This document shows positions 24,122 through 35,748 of a stretch of DNA of 64,000 bases, in pieces. Source of the DNA: Blattamonas nauphoetae (taxonomy: Eukaryota > Preaxostyla > Oxymonadida). The stretch is from the NCBI GenBank assembly GCA_033064195.1, contig JARBJD010000018.1:248001-312000 (forward strand), read 5' to 3'. A program made the translations under genes and the position numbers. Below the pieces are notes generated by a model. It was not told the DNA's origin and ran no database searches. It worked only from the letters and a program-made list of their open reading frames with translations. The first letter of the stretch is position 1, and each line of letters begins with the position of its first letter.

Positions 24122-25464
24122 GGGACTGACTATAGTTCATCAGCAATACCAACTAAAGTTCATCAGAGACCCATAATTCCGTTTTATGAAAAAATGTTGA
24201 CTTTCCTCTTTTCACATTTTCTCCAAATCTGTCATAACCTTAGGGAGGAAAACGCGCGGACTCCATCACATCAGAATAAGACAGTCCAGTTGAAAGAACA
24301 ATGAGACAGGATGGATCACACTTGATTGGTCACTATTCTTTGCGACAGCGGCAAATATTGATGTGAATAAACCCTAAAAAAAGGACAGACATCCAACGAA
24401 AACAAACTTTCTTCACTCATTTGTGTACTCAGCGCGATTTCTTGCAGAGATTCCAACCAACTCTACAAATCGCGAATATCCACAGTATCTCTGATGTCTA
24501 TCCCTATCTCCTCGTCGAATCTCTAAACGATGGCTTTCGTGCCTTATGTGACACTCTTATCTCTGATTTGAAGGGAGTGGCCAATGATTCATGCCGAGAC
24601 AAAATCTGTTCTATTGGATTCGCGAAGCAGGCTCATCATTCGTGAAATGCCAACCTGTCCCATTTTTCATGCCTATTCGCGGATCAATATGCATTTCGAT
24701 TTCAAAATCAGTTCAAACGATGTGATCCTCTCCCCTTTTCACAATCCTCCCTTGCTTGGACGATATCACACTGTTCTTGCATTAAGAGGCACATCATCAA
24801 TCATTCCCTAGCCCTTTCAATCCTAAACATCATATGATACATTCAATCGAATCATGTCTCTTTCAAACTTGATCATCACAGACCAGTCTCGGACATTCCT
24901 CTCACTGAAGTCCCTCCAATGCACCTCTGTGGTTCTTGTGACGCTAGTTTGGAGTGGTATCATCTTATTTCTTCGTTATCTCGATATTCTTGTCATATCA
25001 ATCTCTCTGCCTCACAGACCATCTTGGCTTGATCCCACGCTTTCTTCACGGGCCTATCCTCCCAGAATCATTCATCAATCGGACCCCTTCAGAAATTCTA
25101 CTTTTTCCTCGTCTTGGCTGACTTTTGAGTGTGATCTCAACAACACATCCTCGTTCAGTGACTACTGCGTTCTCGAAGCACGACTCCCTTCTCCCCCTCT
25201 CCGAAAAGGTAGTCCTTGCTGCTCACGCTCATTGTTGTGGATTCCACTATCAACCCTCTCCACTTCTGCTCCAGACTCGGTTCTGTTGATTTATCACCTG
25301 CATCAAACCGTCGAACAGCTCCACACCTCCCAATCAATTGGTTCTCCTTTAGATTTCTTTTGTTCAATGTTTCACGAAATAATAAACAATCAGGCTCGCA
25401 ATTATCAGATTGTGGGATGCTGATGAACTTTAGTTGAAACTGCTGATGAACTATAGACAGTCCC
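24122..25464. mobile_element. hAT-like element in exon 5 of copy B
   Basis: An exact 8-bp duplication TCGAAATC lies at 24114-24121 and 25465-25472. The inverted ends start GGGACTG[A/T]CTATAGTTC and continue, with few mismatches, for about 45 bp including a repeated GTTCATCAG subterminal motif. No transposase is visible. The interior has weak coding signal on the minus strand near 25160-25430 (ESTTMSVSSKDYLFGEGEKG) and on the plus strand at 24421-24645, so captured sequence is possible. A related pair of ends occurs at 34337 and 36267. Confidence 0.8.
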
Positions 25465-26716
25465 TCGAAATCTGCTTCTTCATCGTCTCCAATCGGAGTA
25501 AACATCCAGCCCAGGAATGTGGCGAGTTCGTGATGAGTTCTGTACTCCGAGAGAGGAAGAGAAACAAAATCAACGGTTTCAAACATCCGACCAACAAGAT
25601 TTGTTGTCATGAACTGTTCCCTCACCGAGGGAAACTCTTTAACAATGTTTGCGAGGAGGGCGACGGTGTATTCTTTGATTGTTTTGTGATTGAGTTTGAG
25701 AGAGTTGAGAATGAGGTCAGGGAAGGATGGATCGTCGAGGATGATTGTTTGGAAGGATGATTTGTGGGGTTCTGTGATTTGGAATGTCACTTCAATGAAG
25801 AATCTCCATCCATTGTACAAAAAGAGTTCACATTCACTGTGGAGTTGTTCAAGAGAATCAGCCATTGGTGTGTCATCATCAGAATCCAATGGAGTGGTTA
25901 GAGAAGAGTCGGAGGGAAGAGAAGCGATGAGATTGTCGACGGTTGTAGTGTGAGTGAGAATCGTTGTGAGTGCTTCTTTCACAAAGAGAATCAATTCTCG
26001 GATGATCTCAGAATCAACCTGAAATGACGAGAAATAAAGAAAAGAGTCAAAACACACTTCGATTGATGGGGTTGCCCGCAAAAGGAGAGTTGGAAGGAGG
26101 ATCGAAGTTAAACAGAAGTAAGTTGATGATGTCATGAGATCTGGATCATCATTTGTGAGCTGGATGTATTTTGGGAGGTGTGAAGGATCAGTGGGGAGAT
26201 TAGCTTGGAATTCGGAGAAAACGATTCGGCGTTTCTTTGTCAGAGCGGCCAGGAACGATAGACCAGAATATTGTTGGTGTGGGGAAGACGATGGGAAGAT
26301 GGGTGAGGGGAGAAGTGTGAATGTAGGGTGATCCCGACGGATGATGTCGAAAAGAGTATCGAGAGAATCGTAGGCGATTCCAAGATGAGGGAAGAGAGAA
26401 ATACGAGCCAAAGTAGTGAGAACCATAGATGGAGGCGATGATTCTCCAATTTTGTTGAATGTGGAAACGATGATGTCTTCGTGTTGGAGAAAAAGCGATT
26501 CTGAAATTTCTGGTTCGAAGAAGAGAGATTCCATGCAAAAACAACACTGAAAATAAATGAGAAAGATGAAAGAATGAAACACACTGATTCCAATGCAGCA
26601 CACGAAGACCAATCTCCAAATTTCCTGATCACGAAAGAAGCGATTTCAGACGAAAGCGAACAGCGAACGAACGAGGGCGATTTCGAATCTGAAAGTACGC
26701 AAGAAAGATATCTATC

Positions 26717-28958
26717 TTGGCCTGTTAAGCTGTGTCCAGTCGAGGTGGCAATGTCCAGTCCAATGTCCAGTCTCTTATTTGGGAGCCGAGGGAGTTCATA
26801 AAACCGGGCAATGGGTGAAATCCAAGTCATTGCAACAAAATGACTCGAAACGACAAGGGAAGGTGTTCTGTGGGCAGATTAGAGATATTTCAGCAGATTG
26901 AGGTCAATTGTGTCCGGAGAACTGAATTATCGGATGGAAATGGGATGATCATTCCAAACCACATCCTTTTCTCCTCGAATTATCAATTCAACAAACATAT
27001 TCTTGCAGCAATGATCTCAAAGATGGAATAATTGATATGGCGAGGGTGGATATCAGAACCTGGCTGGTAAAAATGACACAAGGTAAAAAAGTGTGATTAG
27101 TGACGAATTAAGTGAAAAGAAGACAAAATATACGGCAGCCGACCTTCAGCTTGTTGTGATTCTTCTGAATTTCCTTCGACGATTGGCTCAGTCTATTTTA
27201 GGGCTGGTTGAGATCTTACAAACATCAACAGCGCGTCTATGTTCGTTCTTCCTCGCATCCCCTTCCTTGTTTGCTTTTCATTCACCGTCACTCCCTGTTC
27301 AGATCGAAGCGAGCGTCCAAGAATCTTTGATTCCCCTCCTTTCCGATTTTCGCAAGTGTGATCATCAGGGCCATGCACAAGTAGAAATACGCCGAGTTCG
27401 AAGAGATCAGAACACAAATTCAGTCCAGGGTGTCTGTGTATGACCAAAAAAGAGTAGGTGAGACCGTTAACAAGTGTGATCATGATTTAGAGGAAGATCT
27501 TGAGGAAAGCGATTGTGAAGAATACCCGGTTGAAGAAGCTGTGTTCAACGACGTTGACTTCGTTGGAGCATTGTCGTGTGGGGAAATGTTGAATTCTGGA
27601 GGTTAAGGAGAAAAGAGAAGAAGGATCAATGTGGAGAATGTGAAAGATTATGAAGAACGGAGATATCTCTTGAGAGGACAATGAAGATGAGATGAAATTT
27701 CTGGGAATTCATTCTGACAAACCTTGTATCGATGATAAATTCTTCTCTTCCATTGTTTTCGCAAAGTATTTCATTGTCCTGAACTTTCGGTTCTTCTTTC
27801 TTCTCGACTTGTTTTGTTGATTCCTTCTTTTCTTCACCGATTGATTCGGCCATCGTTTGATCAGTTAGAGTTACAACAAGTGCAACAGTGTGTTCTTGTT
27901 CAATCTTGTTCTGGCTGGGTTCTGGAGACTTCACTTCCTTTGGAATCACAACTGTCTTCGAATCTTTCTTCTCATCATCTGATTCCATATTCCTAGCTAC
28001 CATCTCCTCCGATTCTTGCCTCTTCGCCTCGGCCTGTTTCGCGATCTGCTCAAATCTCCCCTTAACTCCCGATCTATATGTCGAATGTGAAGATATGAAT
28101 GAGGAGGGTCCAATACGATGAAAAAATGTCAAAAAAATGAATAAGCAAGAGATGCAAACCGATGGCAACAGATCTCCCATCCTAGTGCATATTGGGGAAC
28201 AATATGCCCGTCGTCTTGGAGGTTCCCTTTGAAAATACTCTGAGTCCATTTTCTACCAATTCGATGACAGTTGTTCATTTCTTCTCAGAGGAGAAGACGT
28301 CCGACAGTTCGATCGTGTTGACTTTTCGCTTGTGGATGAATGAGCACCCTGTTCCTGCAAGAGATGGAGAGAAGAAGTGAAGGAAGTGGCTAGAAATTGA
28401 AAATAAAGAGAGAAAACACTATCAACGGCGACTCAAACTGTTCTGAGTTTGGTCACATCCAGGGGCAGCAAAATGCAGAGATGAAGGCACTACCTCGCTC
28501 AAACAAAGTGATGAGGTCTAAGACTAATCAAAAAGTGAGAGATGGGTGGTAATATCACACCAACATCGAAATGGAGAAGCAACTGTGACCCTTTCTAGAT
28601 GTCGATTGGACGTCCAGGACTGGATGTCCAATCGGACAGTCCAATTTTGCCGACTCTTTGAAAACTTCAAAAACGGTATGCACTAATTGAGAAGACATCA
28701 GAACAAAAGTATCAGCGAAATGTCCAATGACATCCAATGACGTCCAATGGTGGGTGGATCAAGCAACTCGTCACTTGAAGAAGAGTATCATCGGATTCTC
28801 ACCATTTCGCTGATTTTCAACAGACTATTCTCATTTTCAAGTGAAAGGAAACAAATATATGGAATGAGAGTAAAATGAACAGGATGAAAATTGAATATCC
28901 AACCGAAGTCAATTGTCCAGTCCAACGCTGGCTCCGTCCAATCCAATTAACATGCCAA
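26717..28958. mobile_element. hAT-like element in intron 2 of copy B, with cargo
   Basis: An exact 8-bp duplication TATCTATC lies at 26709-26716 and 28959-28966. The ends TTGGC[C/A]TGTTAA are inverted over about 12 bp. Both subterminal zones are rich in TGTCCAGTC/TGTCCAATG repeats (26740-26780, 28600-28760, 28915-28945), as is usual for hAT transposase binding zones. No transposase is seen in 2242 bp. A minus-strand coding stretch is carried at 27626-28249. Confidence 0.75.
27626..28249 (-). CDS. Cargo reading frame in the 26717-28958 element
   Basis: A minus-strand open frame of 207 codons. The likely genuine part is the central charged segment VKGRFEQIAKQAEAKRQESE, followed by a Lys/Glu/Pro-rich linker (EEKKESTKQVEKKEEPKVQ). 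The segment resembles the helical charged regions of actin-associated or SH3-adaptor proteins, but this is only a compositional impression. A hydrophobic stretch upstream (CISCLFIFLTFF) may be intron or untranslated sequence. It is unlike a transposase, and the gene of origin is unknown. Confidence 0.4.
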   Translation of the reverse strand: MDSEYFQREPPRRRAYCSPICTRMGDLLPSVCISCLFIFLTFFHRIGPSSFISSHSTYRSGVKGRFEQIAKQAEAKRQESEEMVARNMESDDEKKDSKTVVIPKEVKSPEPSQNKIEQEHTVALVVTLTDQTMAESIGEEKKESTKQVEKKEEPKVQDNEILCENNGREEFIIDTRFVRMNSQKFHLIFIVLSRDISVLHNLSHSPH

Positions 28959-29445
28959 TATCTATCATCAAAACCAAGAAAACCACAAACAAAGAATTTC
29001 AATCACTTTCATCAGTTCTGCCTGAAATCAAAGCCACAATCATCAATCAACAAAACAGAAAACGAGACCATAAGTCCAGATGAGTGTGTTCCACAACACA
29101 ACGGAGACAGAAATCGACACCAATCATCGAAACTGTCATACGATCCACTTTCTGAAACACATCCAAACAATCCAAAACAGTCAACAAATCGATGAAGACA
29201 ACAAGAATACACACCTAATGCCACTTTCTGCAATTCTCGGAGTGTGTCAACAATATGCTCTTCATCATCACATTGCAATCTTTCGAGAAGTGACGAGATG
29301 TTGGACTGAAGAATCGAGATGAAGGTTGAGCGATGGAAAGCCATACTGAATTCCATTCAGGTGAACTGATCAGATCACTTCGGGCATGTTCCCCAGCCAA
29401 TTCCGAGGATGGGACTTTGGTTCTACGAAATTCCTTCACTTTCAT

Positions 29446-31083
29446 CGCAAGTGAGTCTCGAATAACGATTAATGGGTCGAGTTTCGGTTTTAGAAAATAT
29501 TCGTATGTTTCATTCCACAGCACTTGAACGACCTTATAAAACCAATATTTCAATGAAAAGCAAAATTTCGATGGAACTCCTATCATCAGGAAACACCTGT
29601 CCACTCCCAACACAATGCGCGTTCAATCGGAGAGATTGAGAATGCGATGATTCATGTATATCGGCAGACAGCTTGCTGAGACTCTGAATCAGATTCAATC
29701 CCTCCACACTGAACACTCAGTGTCACTTAGAACGATGGCGATATGGTTATGATTGTCGCTGATTCTCCTCAGTTGAGCTCATCGTCCCAACCTCAAAGCT
29801 CAGATCGAACATTGCGAGTCGAACACGAGTGGAGTGGAGTGTCTGCGGCGGCGTGACTCCTCACAACTGCAAGAATGGAACACATTGCTGTGTCGGATCG
29901 ACGACCACAGCAGCGAATGGATGGTCGATGGCATTTCAACACGAGGTTGATGTGATTGGGTGTGTGAGGCCGATCTCATTTGAGTTTCTGTCTGCGTTTT
30001 GTCCGACGACAATCAGTCAGTCCAGACACGTCTCCATCCAGACGAGTGCCGTTTCGATCAACGACCTCGCCGACAGGCCATGTCGCTCATCACGTCAGAT
30101 CCCCTCTTTTTGCAACCCACTCTGACAAGAACGGCTTTTGTTGTGATGTCCTCGTTCATCGATGGAAGTGTCCGTCTGTCTTCATTTCTGAGGACATTCA
30201 GCAACCAAGGCCAGCCAGCGATGATCAACGAACTTCATCAGAGACGAACGAAGGGCGGAGTGGACATGCTTCGGTGAGTGATCGTCGAGATCATTCCGTC
30301 CAGTTTCGAGAGCGTCGCGTGGATGGCTGGAAGTGCCTCAGACACAAACAACACCAAAGTCCTCTCATTCCAACATCAACCGAGCAGGATCATTGACTCA
30401 AATTGGACGACACACATCGTTCGGATGGGTCGAGTTGAAGAAGATCTTTTGGAGGAGACAGACTTCAGCACACACATCACTTGGCCCAGCTGAGATTCCG
30501 AGTGTCTGTCAACGGAGTGACAGTTTCGGACTCTCCCCAAACACAATGCGGGAGACTCGCGTTGAAATTGGTTCAGGTCGACTTATTGTGCCCTCCCCAG
30601 CTTCTCGAACATTCCTTCTTTAATTTCCATCTCCACAGTTCCGTTTCGGTTGTCCATCAGTGCCAGATACTGTTGGTCAGAAGGAACATCCTTGGAATGA
30701 GAAATGAGGACAAGCGAACTGTGTGATATGTGGATGAGCGGGATGGAGTCCTTGTGCGAGCGAAGAGACTGTGTCATTCAGATTCGGCGAGGTCGTCAGA
30801 TGGCTCAGTCCATTCAAGTCCCACAATCCCAAACGAGGATGACACGGCGATCGTTTCGTCTCATCTCTCCATGGTCGCTCATCTGAGTTTCGTGGATGAG
30901 TGGGAGGGACAGACAGACACTCCACCAACTCCAAACACGACATTGTCAGTTTCAACGCGACGAGGAGAGATGAGAAGCGATGATGGGATGAGCGAGAGTG
31001 AGGCGAGAAGTGTTCGAACAGACGAGGTACATTTTGACACAACTGGAAGTGCGAAGAATGTGGGTTCCGCAGACAACCAATCT
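29446..31083. other. Degenerate duplicated block between copies B and C
   Basis: It contains conserved but broken coding-like pieces shared with 36.4-37.85 kb. A plus-strand segment at about 30820-31060 (NEDDTAIVSSHLSMVAHLSF) matches 37595-37850, and a minus-strand segment near 30660 (YLALMDNRNGTVEME) matches one near 36530 (TALMGKRDGTVD). The plus-strand segment ends against the 3' end of copy C, so the two are convergent. No function is recognised. Sequence near 29640-29830 is also shared with 34.1-34.34 kb. Confidence 0.45.
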
Positions 31084-33295
31084 TCACCAGAGTCTGTTCG
31101 CATTCAATGCCAGCTCGATTCTGAATCGTCTCGCAAGACCTTGAACTTTCTGATCGGTGTCCACATCGATCCCCACCACTCGCAGTTCAAACGCATCGTC
31201 CCATCCTTCTTCTCTCAAAACCACTTCTCGTCTCTTCTGCCGTTCTGGTTTGGCTCGATTCCATTCCCATGTTCTGTCCAACATGCTCCAGAGGATAATC
31301 TTCAAATCCTCTTCGTTCTCCTTCTCGATCATCGTGTGTATTTCCCATTTCGCAAGTTCTGACACAAAGTTGGTGTCATATTCGTCGGAGCGAAGTTCCA
31401 TGTGAGTGATGCGGCAGTGGATCCAACAGATGCGATCTTCGAGTTCATCTTTGTCTTCATCACTCAGAATAAGTTTGTCCGAAATGTTGAAGAGAAATGT
31501 GATGAAGTGTTTGACTGGTTCAAACACAGAAAGACGAATGAGCGGATATTGCTCAAAGTGTGCTTCTTCAGTGTCTCCAATTGGTTCCATCATCCAGGCG
31601 AGGAATCTGGTGAGTTCGTGATGAGTGTTGGACTCCGAGAGAGGAAGAGATGCAAAATCGACAGTTTCAAACATCCTCCCAACGAGATTTGTTGTCATGA
31701 ACTGTTTCTTCATCGACGGAAACACAGTAACGATGCTTGCGAGGAACATGAGTAATGGTCTTCTGATTTCCTTGTCGTTGAGCTTGAGAGAGTGGACAAT
31801 GAGGTCAGTGAAGGATGGATCGTCAAGGACGATTGTTTTGATAGAAGATAAACAGGATCTTGTGAGAGTGAACGTCATATTGACGAAGAAGCCCCATGCG
31901 TGGCTCAAGAACTCTTCACATGCTTTCCGAAGTACTTTCAGAGAATCATCCAGATGCGTGTCAACTCCAGAAAGGAATGGAGTGGTTGGAGAAGAGTCGG
32001 AGGGAAGAGAAGCGATGAGAGTGTCGATGGTTGAAATGTTCGTGAGAATCGTTGTGAGAGCTTCTTTCACAAACAGAATCAATTCTAGGATGATCTCAGT
32101 ATCAACCTGAAATGACGAGTAATGATGAAATGAGGAAAAACACACTTCGATAGGTTGGGTAACTCGCACAAGAAGAGTTGTGACGAATGACGCTTTGGAG
32201 CAGAAGGAAAGGGAACTAGTGACGATGGATGGATCATCGTTTGTGAGATGGATGTAGTTTGGGAGATGTGAAGGATCGGGTGGGAGATTAGTCTGGATTT
32301 CGGAGAAAACGATTCGGAGTTTCTTTGTCAGAGCAGCCAAGAATGAGAGACCAGAATATTGTTGGAGTGGGGAAGATGATGGGAAGATGGGTGAGGGGAG
32401 GAGAGTTAGGGTAAGTGAATCTCGCTCGATGATCCAGTAAAGAGCCCAGACTGAAAAATAGGAGATTTTGAAATGAGTGAAGAGAGAAATCCGAGCCAAA
32501 GTTGTGAGGACTGTAGGTGGAGGCAATGATTTTCCAACATTGTGGAATGTGAAATTAATTAAGTCTTCGTGTTGGAGAAAAAGCGATTTTGAAATTTCAG
32601 GTTCGAAGAAGAGCGATTCCATGCAAAAACAACACTGAAAACAAATGAGAAAGATGAAAGAATGAAACACACTGACTCCAATGCAGCACATGAAGACCAA
32701 TCTCCAAATTCCCTGAGCACGAAAGAAGCGATTTCAGACGAAAGCGAACAGCGAACGAACGAGGGCGATTTCGAATCTGAAAGTACGCAAGAAATGAAGA
32801 CATCCATCATCACAACCAAGAAAACCACAAACAAAGAATCTCAAGCAGTTTCAACAGTTCAGCCTGAAATCAAAGCCACAATCAACAATCAACAAAACAG
32901 AAAACGAGACCACAAGTCCAGCTGAGTGTGCGACACAACACAATGGAGACAGAAACGGACACCCATCATCAAAACTGTCATCCGATCCACTTTCTGAAAC
33001 ACATTAAACATCCAAAATAGTCACATAACAACGATGAATACGACAAGAATACACACCAGACGCCACTTTCTGCAATGTTCGGAGTGTGTCTACAATGATG
33101 TCTTCATCATCACATTGCAATACTTCGAGAAGCGAGAGGATGTTGGACTGAGAAGGAGAGAAATGAATCACAAAACCAACAGACCAGATTCCAACTGGAT
33201 GTATCACTCAACGCACTCGGAGAGATACTCCCATTCATGTTAAATTGCTCAAAAGCCATCAATGAGGTATCCGATCCGGTGACAGCAAGCGTCAT
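31084..33295 (-). CDS. Family copy C, intact five-exon gene, 605 aa, unknown function
   Basis: Exons (minus): 33295-33185, 33147-33057, 32776-32673, 32634-32146 and 32106-31084. Introns are 37, 280, 38 and 39 nt, all GT-AG; the three short ones are almost size-invariant among copies. The lengths sum to 1818 nt with a clean frame and TGA stop. The N-terminus is type 1 (MTLAVTGSDTSLMAFEQ, ending SSWN). Then come a conserved helical segment (LLEVLQCDDEDIIVDTLRT), exon 4 with SLFFEPEISKSLFLQHED, and exon 5 with IVLDDPSFTDLIVHSL, FMTTNLVGRMFETVDF, MELRSDEYDTNFVSELAKW and LREEGWDDAFELRVVGID. It is leucine-rich and amphipathic throughout, with no signal peptide or membrane helix, and is probably an alpha-helical repeat fold (HEAT/ARM-like). 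I do not know its role. The start is chosen by alignment with copies E and F. Confidence 0.8.
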
Positions 33296-34336
33296 CTCGA
33301 AACAGAAAAGTATGGGTTCAATTGGAATAATCAATACTTTTTGACAATTTCACTCTCAAAACCACATTTTTCTGAATCAAATAATACGATAGACGTTTGA
33401 AATGCCATTCCAGTCCAGATACGAGACCGAAAGAATCAAGGAGATCAACGAAGAAAGAAGTGGGGTGAAACCAAAATGAAGACAGAAAATGAGCTGACAA
33501 GAGGAGAAATGAGTCCATTCACAATGGAGTCAAGTTGTGGTCGGAGGTTCTGATTGTCGACGAAACATAATTCGATCACTTCTTTCATTTCGGTGGTCTT
33601 CACTTGCGACAGATCCGTCGGACAGCATTCACTTTGAGAAACTTCGTGAAAGGCACACATCCAGTTCGACTTCACACAAGGCGATGACAACACGAGGAAT
33701 GCACGCTTGGCTTCCAACAATGTGAGATATTCGTTTCGATCGTCGTTCGACAGTTCGGCTTCATTCACCTCGTTTCGGTCGCCTCCCACTTTCATGTTGG
33801 GAAGAGAGCCATTCGGAGATCTGATTGGTCGATGGAGGGTTTCACAATGTCAGTGCTCGTTTTCAAGCACACACACTCACATTCACCCGAAAGAATGTTG
33901 TGTCACGACTGTCCGGTCAGAATTGCTGCTTCATCACTTCATGACAGTTCTGAGAATCGAGCTGGATGAACTGTCTGAAACAGAAAGTGTGAGATGCAGG
34001 ACTGGCGAGAGTGATTGTGTCCATTCACTGATTCTGTGCAATCTGATGTTGAGATCCAGTGTGATTCGTGAAGCGATATCTCGCTGTCATCGGAATCCAC
34101 AAACACCTCTCCACTCCCGACACATTGAACGATCCACTGGAGAGATGGTGAATGTGATGGATCAGGTGTGTTGGCCTTCAGTCTGAAAAAACTCAGTGGC
34201 ACATTCGATCCATCCACACTGAACACTCAGTGTCACATTCGAACGAAGGCGATGAGGATCTGAATGTGGCTGATTCTCTATTGTTGAGCTCGTCAGCACA
34301 ATCTCAAAGTTCAGATCGAACATTGCGAGTCGAACA
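33296..34336 (-). pseudogene. Upstream block of copy C with a possible kinase C-lobe remnant
   Basis: Minus-strand sequence 33795-33560 reads VSQSECCPTDLSQVKTTEM, then IELCFVDNQNLRPQLDSIV. This resembles the last helices of a protein kinase C-lobe, where an Arg-Pro pair is preceded by a Cys-containing helix. The same segment recurs at 43730-44008. No ATP-binding or HRD motif is nearby, so if it is a kinase only its tail is left. The remaining bases to 34336 are shared with 43.6-44.07 and 44.7-44.92 kb but have no clean gene. Confidence 0.35.
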
Positions 34337-34387
34337 GGGAACGACTATATCTCATCAAGCATTCCGTCTATATCTCATCAAGTGGCT

Positions 34388-34790
34388 TAATCATACCCCG
34401 TGCCCCCTCACAAAAAATTTCAAATATGTCTGTTTTTGATTCATAAACACACTTTTGATAAAATTTTGTGATTTTGAGGGCGAAAAGAAGCTGCCCTTTT
34501 TGGCTCGATCCAGCCCATTATTTGTTTCAACACTTCACAAAGATCCTTTTTTCTATGTTACTTTTGAGAATTCACCAATAGTCTTCACAGCCCCCCCTGC
34601 TCTTGAGCGGGGGGCTGTGAAGACTATCCGACATTATGAAAAAGTGTCTGGAAAAAGGATCGGGTGAAGTGTAGATGAATTTATATCTCCAAAACCCGGT
34701 CTCAAATCGAAAAATAAAAACAAAGACATTGTGAAATGATATTAAACAAAGCTCCTCTTAAAATATTGGAGGGGGGCACGGGGTAGGATC
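34388..34790. repeat. Small nested inverted-repeat element with a G/C hairpin
   Basis: The ends TACCCCGTGCCCCCTC (34397-34412) and the inverted GAGGGGGGCACGGGGTA (about 34771-34787) face each other. Inside, at about 34574-34632, a long hairpin pairs ATAGTCTTCACAGCCCCCC with its exact complement around a loop of about 10 nt. No coding sequence. It is probably a MITE nested in the 34337-36267 element; its own target duplication is not clear. Confidence 0.6.
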
Positions 34791-34979
34791 ATGCCCATCA
34801 AGTTTTGATCAGACCTTTACTATGTCCCTTAATAGTCTTTTCTCATATTCTCAATTCACTCTTTTTCTCACTCACCACATCATTCTTGTTTTCATCTCAG
34901 TCTATTTCTCTCTATTTCGGATATTTTTGGTGCAAAGCATTTCATTCTGTTGTTTCAAACAGAACTCGCTCGTCCACCA

Positions 34980-35748
34980 GCTCCAGCACCATCCTTCGTG
35001 GCTTTGTCTCCGATGGCGTGTCGCTCGCATCGTCGTCGCTGCTGGCGATTTCGAGTCGTTCGGCGGGCTCGTCAGGAAGAGCGACGTCGTCTGCTTCCCC
35101 GCTGCCTCATCTTCGTCCATCTTCCCCATCCGTCTCATTCTCAATCAGGATCAGGCCGAGAATGAGCATCGCCCCTTCTTCATTCGATACAGCTTCTTCC
35201 AAATGAACCCCAGAATCTCTGACATTCCAATCTTGATCGGCTCAACCACGCACAGCGGCCCGACGTCATCAGATACACAATCTCCCGCAACAGCGATTCG
35301 AGTCCAGTCCGTCTTTCGCCGTGTCATCATTCAGAAGATCAACAACCACTGTTCGCATCATCTTCCAAAGCGGCACTGAGTTTGGTGAAATCAGAAGCTG
35401 TTTTTTGATGTATTCGAACGTTTCCTTCGCTTTTCGAGCTGCCAACAGCGCAAGACGGTGCAGTCGGTCAATAGAATACGATGGTTGGTCCAACAAGTTC
35501 AGAACTGCAAGTAAAATCATCTTCGTCGTCTCCAACTTCGCTTGCGCACCAGCTGTTCCTCCTCCTTTGTCACCATCGTTCATCCGTTCTGCCTCAACCA
35601 TGTCATCCAGCTCCTTTTCAATCGAAAAGATCGTCCATTGATTGAAAAAGTGCGGATATCCGATTGCCGCTTGTTGAATCAATTTGTGGGCTTTCAGATA
35701 GTTTCTCTTGAAGGATGCTTCTAAAAGAGCGGATATCATGCTGAGCAA
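34980..35748 (-). pseudogene. Captured gene fragment inside the 34337-36267 element
   Basis: The minus strand is open from 35748 to 35269 (159 codons) with strong coding character: AHKLIQQAAIGYPHFFNQW, then TTKMILLAVLNLLDQPSYS and LLISPNSVPLWKMMRTVVV. Coding character goes on further down in other frames (SEILGFIWKKLYRMKKG near 35190, and an acidic piece EIASSDDDASDTPSETKPR near 35020). At least two frame changes or unseen introns are needed. It looks like part of a large helical-repeat host protein. The parent is not recognised, and no transposase features are present. Confidence 0.5.

Larger units (their letters stand above)
23648..29445 (-). pseudogene. Family copy B, split by two transposons
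   Basis: Exon structure matches the intact copies: exon 1 type 2 29445-29347 (MKVKEFRRTKVPSSEL), exon 2 29305-29215, exon 3 26688-26585, exon 4 26546-26058, and exon 5 from 26018 to the TGA at 23648. Intron 2 is swollen by the 26717-28958 element, and exon 5 is split by the 24122-25464 element. The coding frame on each side of the exon-5 insertion is clean (KQFIIFIFHNSDTLILEEK on the distal side). The gene is therefore otherwise well preserved and was probably broken recently. The conserved frame upstream of the start (YWFYKVVQVLWNE, about 29540) suggests the type-2 N-terminus may extend further. Confidence 0.75.

Noticed and set aside
33445-33795. Calling a full protein kinase gene upstream of copy C
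   Set aside because: Only the final C-lobe-like helices are present; no glycine loop, catalytic HRD or DFG motif is found nearby on either strand.
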